From: CAVPKN01 sp964588495
Lineage (GTDB): Bacteria; Chlamydiota; Chlamydiia; Chlamydiales; JAAKFR01
DNA length: 64,000 bases
Reading direction: 5' to 3'
NCBI GenBank assembly: GCA_964588495.1
Contig: CAZPPS010000011.1
Coordinates: 1-64,000 of the forward strand
Position 1 is the first letter of the stretch. Each line of letters begins with the position of its first letter. The notes under the pieces were generated by a model. That model saw only the letters and a program-made list of their open reading frames with translations, was not told where the DNA came from and did no database searches. Both the position numbers and the translations under genes were made by a program. This document shows positions 53,386-60,665 of the stretch, in pieces.

Positions 53386-54763
53386 CGTCGTGATTCGAGT
53401 AATCTTTAAATTGCTCATCTTTGGGATAAATTTTTGTTTCGTAATAAGCGATGGTTTTATATCTGACAAGTAATTGGAAAAATTCTTCAAAGATGTCGTG
53501 AATGTCAAAATCAGGGCTGAAAATTTGTGTGATTAAATTCTTCGCATTTTGATTGAAATGTTCAACCAGAGATTGGGTGAAAGGACCAAACAAGCTTCGG
53601 CTTCCAATCAGCTCCCCATTGTTTGAGACGTTACAAGTTTCTGACAACCGATTGATCATGTGATTTTGCAGGTTTTCTAAGCTATACTCAACCATCTGTG
53701 GACACAAATCTGTTTTAAAAAGCTCTTTTGCTTCATCGAGCGTCTGATCATAATCGACTCTAAAAATAGGAAGGGATTTTTTATGGTTATCCGACAGGAA
53801 TTTACAAATATCATTTTGTAACTTTCCCGAATCAGGATTTAAGACAAGAACTTGATTTTCTGGAGTAATTTGATGGTGTTTATAAAACGAAAGATTGTCG
53901 TTATAAACAAGATCATACAGTTTTCTTGCTTTTTGTATATGTGTGATACAATTAGGCAGCACAGTCTTATTAAATGAGGCACAAATAGAATTGCCGGTAT
54001 CCCGCGCCACTTCAAAATGGTAGGGAAACACTGTGGTGCAAGTGAAAATTGCCAGCGCCACGATGTCCTCGGGTTTTTTGTTGGCTTTGTAATCGAGAAA
54101 AGCTTCCAAATCGATGAGAGCAAGTTTCCGAATTTTTTGATCACACTCTGTTGTGTAGAGCATCAAATTATCAAATCTGGGGACAGAATCTTTACATGTT
54201 CCAATGTGATTGATCCAATGCCGAGACCTACCCGCAATATCCCCTAAATATCCATGGCGCAAAAAAAGGGTAAAATCTTTGACAATTGGGGTATACGCTT
54301 CTTGATTTTCATAATACTCTGCCATGGCTTTGAAGTAATCATCGTGAGGATTAGGCAATCTGTCTTCTACGATATAACAGCCATAAGAGCTAGTAAACCA
54401 GGCAGCTCGTGGCACAGTCAGGCTATTGAGCTGATGTTGATCACAAATGGATTGCGCTTTTCCCATATTTTCGAAACGGCGCAATCCATTAACAGCATCT
54501 TCTCTTTTCTCAAAAAACCGGATCACAACGGGAATGTCTGAAGGCAAGTAGATATTTTTGAAATTTTTTCCACATGAAGGATGGGGCGCGTAAGATAACT
54601 TCTCAGGATTTTTTAGATATTCCCACGCAAGGACAACAAGTGGAACACATCCCTTGCTCTCTTTGATCTGCTTAAATTCTTTTCTTGCTAAGCGGCCACG
54701 GCATAGATTTTGTGCGTTTGTGATCTTTGCGAGTAGCTGGGAATCAAGCGGCTTTATGGACAT
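53372..54763 (-). CDS. IQ-motif protein with kinase-like core (463 aa)
   Basis: Residues 18-30 form a complete IQ calmodulin-binding motif: AQNLCRGRLARKEF (Q, R-G, R, F in the right spacing). The body has a pattern loosely like a protein kinase: a basic conserved strand (DIPVVIRFFEKREDAV), a hinge-like CYIVEDRLPN, then HGYLGDIAG, PRFDNLMLY and LALIDLEAF resembling catalytic-loop and DFG positions. It is paralogous over its whole length with the 57107 protein. Calmodulin occurs only in eukaryotes, so a host-activated effector is inferred. No signal peptide. The 3' end overlaps the redoxin gene. Confidence 0.75.
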   Translation of the reverse strand: MSIKPLDSQLLAKITNAQNLCRGRLARKEFKQIKESKGCVPLVVLAWEYLKNPEKLSYAPHPSCGKNFKNIYLPSDIPVVIRFFEKREDAVNGLRRFENMGKAQSICDQHQLNSLTVPRAAWFTSSYGCYIVEDRLPNPHDDYFKAMAEYYENQEAYTPIVKDFTLFLRHGYLGDIAGRSRHWINHIGTCKDSVPRFDNLMLYTTECDQKIRKLALIDLEAFLDYKANKKPEDIVALAIFTCTTVFPYHFEVARDTGNSICASFNKTVLPNCITHIQKARKLYDLVYNDNLSFYKHHQITPENQVLVLNPDSGKLQNDICKFLSDNHKKSLPIFRVDYDQTLDEAKELFKTDLCPQMVEYSLENLQNHMINRLSETCNVSNNGELIGSRSLFGPFTQSLVEHFNQNAKNLITQIFSPDFDIHDIFEEFFQLLVRYKTIAYYETKIYPKDEQFKDYSNHDVIFF

Positions 54764-54943
54764 AAAATTTTATTTTCTTTTGTTTAAATTTAATTGCAAA
54801 AATGGATTATGCCCGAAGAAATCTTAAATTCCCCTAAAATATAGCCCAAACTCAGTTTATAAAAGGCAGATTTCAAAAACGACCTTAAATTTTAAAGAAA
54901 ATTTAAGAGCTTGCAAAAGAAAACATTTTTTTTCAATTCAATT

Positions 54944-56134
54944 TTACAAGAATAAGGAATGTGGATCTGTTGAAAGGAAATGCGTAAGAGGTATGCCTTG
55001 ATCACCAACAAGTAAGATACGATCAGGATGAAATTGTTTCACAAAAGAATTTATGCCTGAAGGGCGCAGCGACTCTTCGTTATTCTTCACTTCTATGGCT
55101 ATTAATTTATCTCCAAGCCGCAGCACAAAATCTACTTCTTGTGCTCCTTCTCTCCAATAAAACAGCTCAATTTGCGTACCACGAATGCTATTTAGCAGAT
55201 GAGCTCCCACAACCGATTCCACGAGCCTTCCCATGTAAACAGGATCATTCTGCGCTTCATAAAAACTCTTGCCTGATTGCGCACTTAAGAGAGCCGTATT
55301 ATAGACAGCAAACTTTGGGCTTGACCCTTTTCGCCTTACTGTTTGATTGGCATATTTATGTAATCCAGTGAGCAGGCCAGCACCTTCCAGCAAATCGACA
55401 TAATGGGCTAACGTTGTCGAATTCCCTGCGTCTTGTAGCTCACCTAGAATTTTGTTATACGAAAGAATTTGACTCGAATAATTACACCCCAATTGAAAAA
55501 GCCTTCTTAACAAAACCGGTTTATTCACTTGGCTCATCAATAGAATATCACGGGAAATGGTTGTTTCAATAATTGAATCATTGATGTAATTAATCCAACG
55601 GGTAGGATTTTCTTCATCGGCAAGAGGGGCAGCGCCGGGGTAACCTCCAAAATAAATATAACGCTCTAACGACCAGCCAAAAATCTCATGCATTTCTTGA
55701 AAAGACCAATGCGTGACCGGAATGATTTCAAATCTTCCTGTTAAACTTTCTGTAAGTCCCTTTTGCATAAGCCAAGGAGAAGACCCAAGTAATAAAACCG
55801 AAAGATCGATCCCCGATACCGAGTCTTGGTCCCAAAGAAATTTAACCAGATTTGACCAGTTGGGAATTTTTTGAACTTCATCAACGATTAAAAGAGCTTT
55901 TTTTTCTGCCTTGGCCAGTTCCCTTGCAATATCCCATTGCTGTTGCAGCCATGAAATGTCTTTAAGTGTCACCAAATCTGCCGAAACATAACGACTCGCT
56001 ATTTTTAATGTGTCAGCAGCTTGTTGCGCGAGTGTCGTTTTTCCTACTTGCCGAGGTCCGATAAGACATTGAATGAAGCGGCGTGGTTCTTGCAGCCGTG
56101 TCAAAAGAACATTAAAAACTTCTCTTTTTTTCAT
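54944..56134 (-). CDS. AAA-family ATPase with DUF4143 domain (396 aa)
   Basis: Walker A is GPRQVGKTT (about residue 26), Walker B ALLIVDEVQ, sensor-1-like LLGSSPWL, then SLTGRFEIIPV. The C-terminal part is a DUF4143 (PD-(D/E)xK-like) region with FYWREGAQEVDFVLR and KLIAIEVKNNEE. Such ATPases are widespread, often mobile and linked to defence or toxin-like functions, but the activity is unproven. The start ATG lies immediately downstream of an array of three operator-like repeats inside and after a TTGACT-17-TAAAAT promoter (56138-56206), so expression is probably autoregulated or controlled by a specific repressor. Confidence 0.85.
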   Translation of the reverse strand: MKKREVFNVLLTRLQEPRRFIQCLIGPRQVGKTTLAQQAADTLKIASRYVSADLVTLKDISWLQQQWDIARELAKAEKKALLIVDEVQKIPNWSNLVKFLWDQDSVSGIDLSVLLLGSSPWLMQKGLTESLTGRFEIIPVTHWSFQEMHEIFGWSLERYIYFGGYPGAAPLADEENPTRWINYINDSIIETTISRDILLMSQVNKPVLLRRLFQLGCNYSSQILSYNKILGELQDAGNSTTLAHYVDLLEGAGLLTGLHKYANQTVRRKGSSPKFAVYNTALLSAQSGKSFYEAQNDPVYMGRLVESVVGAHLLNSIRGTQIELFYWREGAQEVDFVLRLGDKLIAIEVKNNEESLRPSGINSFVKQFHPDRILLVGDQGIPLTHFLSTDPHSLFL

Positions 56135-56137
56135 GAT

Positions 56138-56206
56138 TACTCAGGGAATTGAAGATATTTACTCAGTCTATTGAGTAATTTTACTCAATGCATTGAGCAA
56201 AGTCAA
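56138..56206 (-). promoter_or_regulatory. Promoter with three operator-like repeats, 22-base period
   Basis: On the minus strand TTGACT (56206-56201) and TAAAAT (56183-56178) are 17 bases apart. Three 18-base sites with TACTCA and a TGAG(T/C)A-like inverted half occur at 56138-56155 (degenerate), 56160-56177 (perfect TACTCA/TGAGTA) and 56182-56199 (TACTCAATGCATTGAGCA), spaced exactly 22 bases, i.e. two helical turns. The third sits in the promoter spacer; the second covers the expected transcript start. This is the arrangement of a repressed or autoregulated promoter. Confidence 0.75.
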
Positions 56207-56343
56207 TATAGATAGAGCTAATCTTTCATAGCGTTGATGTTTAGCAACATGAGCGAATCAAAGGCCCCACCTTACACTTGCCAGTAAACAAGTAAGATGA
56301 TTACTTACCTGTAGGTTAGGAAAACCAAAAAATAGATTCCAGT

Positions 56344-56476
56344 AATAAAAATAACAGGATAAAAGGATGGAAAGGATAAAAAAAATTTTAAATTATCCTA
56401 TCTATTCTTTTATCCTGTTACTTTTATTATTATCTTAAAATCCTGCCGCTTAAGCGATCTTGTCTATCCTGCTTTT
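56344..56476. repeat. Dispersed palindromic repeat, copy 3
   Basis: Arms 56344-56379 (AATAAAAATAACAGGATAAA...) and 56393-56428 are inverted with four mismatches in 36. The tail CGCTTAAGCGATCTTG then TCTATCC at 56447-56469 is identical to part of copy 1. Copies 1, 2 and 3 all lie beside the 3' end of a gene. The rest of the 56135-56545 gap shows no gene. Confidence 0.75.
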
Positions 56477-56545
56477 CATCTGCTATGCATCTTGACGCGA
56501 AAAGGAAGAGGGCCGCTTCTGACGTTACTTTTGTAACTAAGACTG

Positions 56546-57049
56546 TTAGCGAGAAGCCAATATCTCAAACAGAAACCAGATCCGTCTTTCGGTTTCGTCG
56601 ATGAAGACTTCGAGGAGGCTTTCGGTGGCGACATCTTCATACTTATCGCACACTTCATGGGCCGCACGCATATTTGCGAGCATGAGTTTGTTGTCGTTCA
56701 GAAGGTATTGGATCATTTCTTCAGGACGGACAAATGGTTCATCATTATCTTTGATGGTTTGCAAACGGCCGATATGATTTATTGAGCAAATGGTGGTCAT
56801 ACCCATTTTGCGCACTCTTTCTGCGAGGACATCAATTGTGGCAAAGATCTGTTCGGCCTGTTCGTCAAATAGAAGATGGTAATCACGAAAATGAGGCCCC
56901 GATAAGTGCCAGTGAAAATTCTTGGTTTTCACATAGAGAGCAAACGCATCCGCAACTAAAGGATTGACCACTTCAGCTATGGCTTGACGCCCTTTTTCTG
57001 GAAGATCACTAGGAGTTGCTAATTGCGCAGTTATTTTGCTTTTTTTCAT
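56546..57049 (-). CDS. dps: Dps-type ferritin-like protein (167 aa)
   Basis: The Dps ferroxidase signature is present: KNFHWHLSGPHFRDYHLLFD then EQAEQI (His, His, Asp, Glu positions of the inter-subunit site). Dps forms 12-mers that oxidise and store iron and can bind DNA, protecting against oxidative stress. Start ATG at 57049 has AGAGG 8 bases upstream; a TTG further upstream would add 19 residues not typical of the family. The gene follows the second IQ-motif gene on the same strand, with its start 58 bases after that gene's stop. Confidence 0.9.
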   Translation of the reverse strand: MKKSKITAQLATPSDLPEKGRQAIAEVVNPLVADAFALYVKTKNFHWHLSGPHFRDYHLLFDEQAEQIFATIDVLAERVRKMGMTTICSINHIGRLQTIKDNDEPFVRPEEMIQYLLNDNKLMLANMRAAHEVCDKYEDVATESLLEVFIDETERRIWFLFEILASR

Positions 57050-57106
57050 CTGAAAGACCTCTTGGTGTTTTTTCTCTTTGTAAACCACTCCTTCTTTATG
57101 CGCCAA

Positions 57107-58471
57107 CTAAAAAATAATATAATCTCCGGCTTCCCAATTGCCGAAATCGATGAGATTATAGAAAGCAATCTCCTCCCCACTTAATTTGATTAAAAATTCC
57201 CTGAAAATCAAACAAAATATTTTAAAGAAAGTTTCCGGTTTAGTGCTCCGGAAAATTAATTGGATAGTTCCCAAGGTTTTTTTATCCATTTCTTTTAGAT
57301 AGTGATCACTCATAAATTCAGTGATCTTTCCGGTAAATATTCTGCTCTGAATCAACTCACCTTTGTTTAAAATTTCGGAAGACTCCGATATACATTTGTT
57401 AAAATTATTTCTGAGTATTTTTTCTGCAAACGAAATTAAGTCTGGCAGGATTGCTTTTCTAAGCAACTCTAACTTATTTAAATTGTTTTGAAAAATTCGA
57501 CATTTATTTTCGACTATACAAAGAAAATCGATAATTTTATCTATGATATCAATTTGCCGTACAGGCGTGAGAGGCACAAAAATTTGATTTTTTTCTGAAA
57601 TCCGATGTTTGTCGTAAAAGGCTAAAGGTTTTGCACAAACAGATTCATAGAGTAGGGTGCTATTTTCGCAAATTTTGTGTAATTCGTTGACCATTTTTTG
57701 GTCAATCCGATCTGCCCAGGTGTTTAAAAGATCAACGTAGTGATAGGGAAATATTTGCAAAGTTCTTTTGAGGGCTATGAAAATTTGGTTACGACTGGGC
57801 TCGGATTTGTAAACCTCAAATTCTTCCAGGTCGATGATTCCAATCTTATAGAGTTTTTGACCATTACATTCTGTAAAATAAAGAAGCAAATTATCAAATC
57901 TTGGGACATGAGCCCCCTTTATCAGAGACTCAAGCCAGCTCTTATTGTTGCCCACAATATCCTTTAAATGGCCAAAGGACAAAAAATTCGCGAAATCGAG
58001 AACGGCTTTTTTGTAAAAATCACGATTTTCATAATAAAAGACCATGCCTGCAAGCGAATTTGCATTCCCATTTGGCAACTTCTCTTCGAGGATAAAAGAG
58101 CTAGTACCAACATCCAACAAATGCGCTTTTGGCACACAAAGAGACAGCAGTCGATTTGAGCGACGAATAGTTTTGGCTTTCTGCATATTGAAAAAACGTT
58201 GAAAGTCTTTTGTTTCCTGACACGCCTTGATGACAACAGGAACATCGGATGGGATATAAATTTTTGAACGATTTCTTCCCCTTGGAGGATGCGGCACAGT
58301 TGTCAACATTTGAGGATCCAAAAGATATTTGCGCGCGAATTCTGTCAGAGCCAAATTATCTTTTTCATTTTGGATCACATAAAACTTTTTTCTCTCTAAA
58401 TACCCCCGGACTCTATTTTGAATGCGGACCACATCAGTTTGATATAAAGGTGCCTGTATCTCTGAGAGCAT
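57107..58471 (-). CDS. IQ-motif protein with kinase-like core, paralogue of 53372 (454 aa)
   Basis: Residues 18-30 are again a complete IQ motif (IQNRVRGYLERKKF), at exactly the same position as in the 53372 protein. The shared core includes YIPSDVPVVIKACQETKDF, FILEEKLPNG, GHLKDIVGN, PRFDNLLLY and IGIIDLEEF. The two differ mainly in C-terminal loops; identity is moderate. Its 3' end runs into the Dps gene region. No signal peptide. A host-calmodulin-regulated kinase-like effector is a hypothesis; catalytic residues cannot be confirmed by eye. Confidence 0.75.
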   Translation of the reverse strand: MLSEIQAPLYQTDVVRIQNRVRGYLERKKFYVIQNEKDNLALTEFARKYLLDPQMLTTVPHPPRGRNRSKIYIPSDVPVVIKACQETKDFQRFFNMQKAKTIRRSNRLLSLCVPKAHLLDVGTSSFILEEKLPNGNANSLAGMVFYYENRDFYKKAVLDFANFLSFGHLKDIVGNNKSWLESLIKGAHVPRFDNLLLYFTECNGQKLYKIGIIDLEEFEVYKSEPSRNQIFIALKRTLQIFPYHYVDLLNTWADRIDQKMVNELHKICENSTLLYESVCAKPLAFYDKHRISEKNQIFVPLTPVRQIDIIDKIIDFLCIVENKCRIFQNNLNKLELLRKAILPDLISFAEKILRNNFNKCISESSEILNKGELIQSRIFTGKITEFMSDHYLKEMDKKTLGTIQLIFRSTKPETFFKIFCLIFREFLIKLSGEEIAFYNLIDFGNWEAGDYIIF

Positions 58472-58548
58472 TTCTGGTTTTTAGTTCAGTTACAAAATAA
58501 AACTTTAAGAAATGATTAATTTTTTAATCAAGAAAAAACTTGGCCGCC

Positions 58549-58650
58549 TTAGCCCATGGGGGTTTTTAGATCCTCTTCGTGTGGTCGGAGAAAAATTCTT
58601 GAGAAACTGGGGCCCATATCCCCTAGAGGTATGGCAACGTCATCTGATAG
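58549..58650 (-). pseudogene. Fragment of an F-box-type gene 3' end
   Basis: The minus strand reads FQEFFSDHT, then after a one-base frameshift EDLKTPMG and a stop at 58549. It is about 80% identical by eye, over 70 bases, to the 3' end of the gene at 59085-60536 (FQEFFSDHTDEDLKAFMG). Similarity fades beyond about 58650. It is therefore a partial duplication in the same orientation, on the opposite side of the NHLP gene. Confidence 0.75.
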
Positions 58651-58670
58651 GATAGAAATAGTAGATTTTT

Positions 58671-58701
58671 TTTACAAAACGAGATAGAATAACTTTATAA
58701 A
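58671..58701 (+). promoter_or_regulatory. Possible promoter of the NHLP precursor
   Basis: TTTACA at 58671-58676 and TATAAA at 58696-58701 with a 19-base spacer. The spacing is long and the match is moderate. AAGGTGG follows at 58705-58711, just before the ATG at 58715. Confidence 0.35.
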
Positions 58702-58714
58702 TACAAGGTGGATT

Positions 58715-59014
58715 ATGGAATTTAAAGACAAAAAATCAGAACTTATTTACAAATGTTTAAAAAATCCTGAATTATTAAAAGAATTCAAGAAAGATCCCAA
58801 GAAAGTTATTGAGAAAGAGTTGAATGTTAAATTTCCTGATAACTACCGCTTGGAAGTTTTAGAGGAAACCCCCGAAATGGGATATTTTGTTCTCCCCTCA
58901 ATCAGCAATGTTCAAAAATGCTCTGATGAAGAACTCAATAAGATAGTCGCTGGCAGCGGAACTTCAATGACATGGTGTGGTTCGTGTGGCTGCGCAGATA
59001 ACGATGTCTGTTAA
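58715..59014 (+). CDS. NHLP-type RiPP precursor peptide (99 aa)
   Basis: The leader is like the alpha subunit of nitrile hydratase: LKEFKKDPKKVIEKELNV, then KFPDNYRLEVLEETPEMGYF with VLPS, then SDEELNKIVAGSG. This is the NHLP leader, ending in a double-glycine-type cleavage region. The core, TSMTWCGSCGCADNDVC, is short with four Cys and several Thr/Ser/Gly. Such peptides are matured by lanthipeptide, thiazole/oxazole or related enzymes and exported by peptidase-containing ABC transporters; none is seen in this window. Start has AAGGTGG 3 bases upstream. It is flanked by two copies of the F-box-type gene 3' end. Confidence 0.8.
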   Translation: MEFKDKKSELIYKCLKNPELLKEFKKDPKKVIEKELNVKFPDNYRLEVLEETPEMGYFVLPSISNVQKCSDEELNKIVAGSGTSMTWCGSCGCADNDVC

Positions 59015-59084
59015 TTGATAATCTCAAGCGAGAGCCTCCTTCAGAGAATAATCGTGGATATGCATTCTTTTTGGAATGTGCACA

Positions 59085-60536
59085 CTATCCCATGAAGGCT
59101 TTTAAATCCTCATCAGTGTGGTCGGAAAAGAATTCTTGAAAAGTTGGGGTCCATTTCCATGCGACATTTGTGCTGGACGACTCATAGATGTTGTATTGAA
59201 TGGCTTCACCGTGATTGGCTTGCATCCGCTGGAGATGACTTTTAAACTTAGACCAACATGCATCCTGCTGCACGATCACATCTTGGTGTGTTTTCGATTT
59301 TTGCAACTCGTTAAGTGAAGCAAAAAGGCGAATTTTTATCACTGGATGGTGCATTAGCCCTGAAATAAATTTGAAAATCTTGCGCCTTGTTTTATCTTTT
59401 TTCTCAACACTTTTATAATCTCCAATATAAAAAGCCAAGTTTAAACACTTAATATCCTTTCTTTGAAGGGATTCGATAAGGCTTGCCAGCCAATTGTTAG
59501 AAAAATAAGCAAAGAAGTTTGGAAACCAGGCATTATACGCCACAAATGCAAAACTGAAATGACCATTCGTTTTTATACAGTCGATGGAGTGGATCATTTT
59601 TTCAAGCCAAATGGGAGTTTTTCCGTGCTTAAAGACTTGAAATCCAATGACTGCATAACGCGAACCTACAGCAAAATCAATTTCTTGAGTGGTGTAATAC
59701 CATTTATGGGATTGGTTACAGAAAAACACAGTGGGAGAAGCCACCACATGCATGGGTACATCAACCGTAGTCCCCTTTTGCATTTTTTTGCATGTCAACA
59801 CAACACCACACTCTCGGGCGATGTATTCCAACTGCGGGTAATAATCCATGTTTTCGTTGGATTCTTTCGTAAAATAGGCTTCAATTTTTGGATATCCTAA
59901 CCCAATCAGCTTCATGAGGCAGGTGAAATGATAAAACAAACTTTCAGACGTATGCCCCTCGTATCCCAGCAATTCCGTTTTTTCTGGCGGGAAATGGAAG
60001 CCAATGCCGCAGAGCGGCCCACTTATTTCCTTAGCTAATGAATCAATTGCAGAGTGCACAAAATCTTTCCATTGGCTGTAATTTATTGTGTATCCTAACA
60101 ATAAAGAAATGAAATGAGTTTTTTCGTTGATAAATTTTTTAATTTTTGCAGTCAGCAACTGCTTTGTATCCAAATTTTCATTGTTTGTTTTTTCCAGTCT
60201 GCACAAGGAGGTAAAAAGTCTATAATAAATACCTGTCTGCTTAGTTGGGCAATCTTCCACCACTTTAAAAAGAGAATTTATCAATTTTGCAATGATTGGA
60301 ATTTGTCCATTTAGCACGGCCGTTTTTATTCCGGTTGTCAATGTGTCGGTTGCGTACAACAGCTCTCTTTTCTCAACTTGTTGTAGATAATGATCCTCAA
60401 AAGCTAACAGCTTCAGTGCGCTATTGAATGCTTTAGATATCCGACTTAAAGTTGCCCATTTTGTTTCTGGGAGAAAGGGTAAAAGTATCTCGAGGTGTTT
60501 ACATGAAAACTCAGCACCCGATGGAATTGGATTCAT
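59085..60536 (-). CDS. F-box-like protein, 483 aa
   Basis: Residues about 10-55 resemble an F-box (KHLEILLPFLPETKWATLSR, ISKAFNSALKLLAF). The rest is unrecognised and contains a Cys/His-poor mixed fold with KWYYTTQEIDFAVGSRYAVI. A TTGACT-18-TACTAT promoter lies at 60562-60591. Its last 24 codons are duplicated at 58549-58650. It is divergent from the F-box-type gene at 60666, mirroring the arrangement at 9.5 kb. A Skp1-dependent host ubiquitin-ligase adaptor is inferred only from the F-box. Confidence 0.6.
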   Translation of the reverse strand: MNPIPSGAEFSCKHLEILLPFLPETKWATLSRISKAFNSALKLLAFEDHYLQQVEKRELLYATDTLTTGIKTAVLNGQIPIIAKLINSLFKVVEDCPTKQTGIYYRLFTSLCRLEKTNNENLDTKQLLTAKIKKFINEKTHFISLLLGYTINYSQWKDFVHSAIDSLAKEISGPLCGIGFHFPPEKTELLGYEGHTSESLFYHFTCLMKLIGLGYPKIEAYFTKESNENMDYYPQLEYIARECGVVLTCKKMQKGTTVDVPMHVVASPTVFFCNQSHKWYYTTQEIDFAVGSRYAVIGFQVFKHGKTPIWLEKMIHSIDCIKTNGHFSFAFVAYNAWFPNFFAYFSNNWLASLIESLQRKDIKCLNLAFYIGDYKSVEKKDKTRRKIFKFISGLMHHPVIKIRLFASLNELQKSKTHQDVIVQQDACWSKFKSHLQRMQANHGEAIQYNIYESSSTNVAWKWTPTFQEFFSDHTDEDLKAFMG

Positions 60537-60561
60537 AGGTATGATCTCTTCGAAAAAAAGA

Positions 60562-60591
60562 ATAGTATTAGGACACTCTCCTGAAAGTCAA
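60562..60591 (-). promoter_or_regulatory. Promoter of the F-box-like gene at 59085-60536
   Basis: Minus-strand TTGACT (60591-60586), 18-base spacer, TACTAT (60567-60562), about 26 bases before the ATG at 60536. It is back-to-back with the promoter at 60606-60634. Confidence 0.6.
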
Positions 60592-60605
60592 GAATTTATT
60601 GATTT

Positions 60606-60634
60606 TTGACAATATTTGCTTGTTTTAGTAATAT
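60606..60634 (+). promoter_or_regulatory. Promoter of the F-box-like gene at 60666-62201
   Basis: TTGACA at 60606-60611, a 17-base spacer and TAATAT at 60629-60634; AAGG lies at 60655-60658 before the ATG at 60666. This is a near-consensus housekeeping promoter. Confidence 0.75.
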
Positions 60635-60665
60635 TTTCTTATTATTTTGAAATAAGGTTATTGTC

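Noticed and set aside
57050..57106. 19-residue N-terminal extension of Dps from a TTG
   Set aside because: Not typical of the family; the internal ATG has its own AGAGG site.
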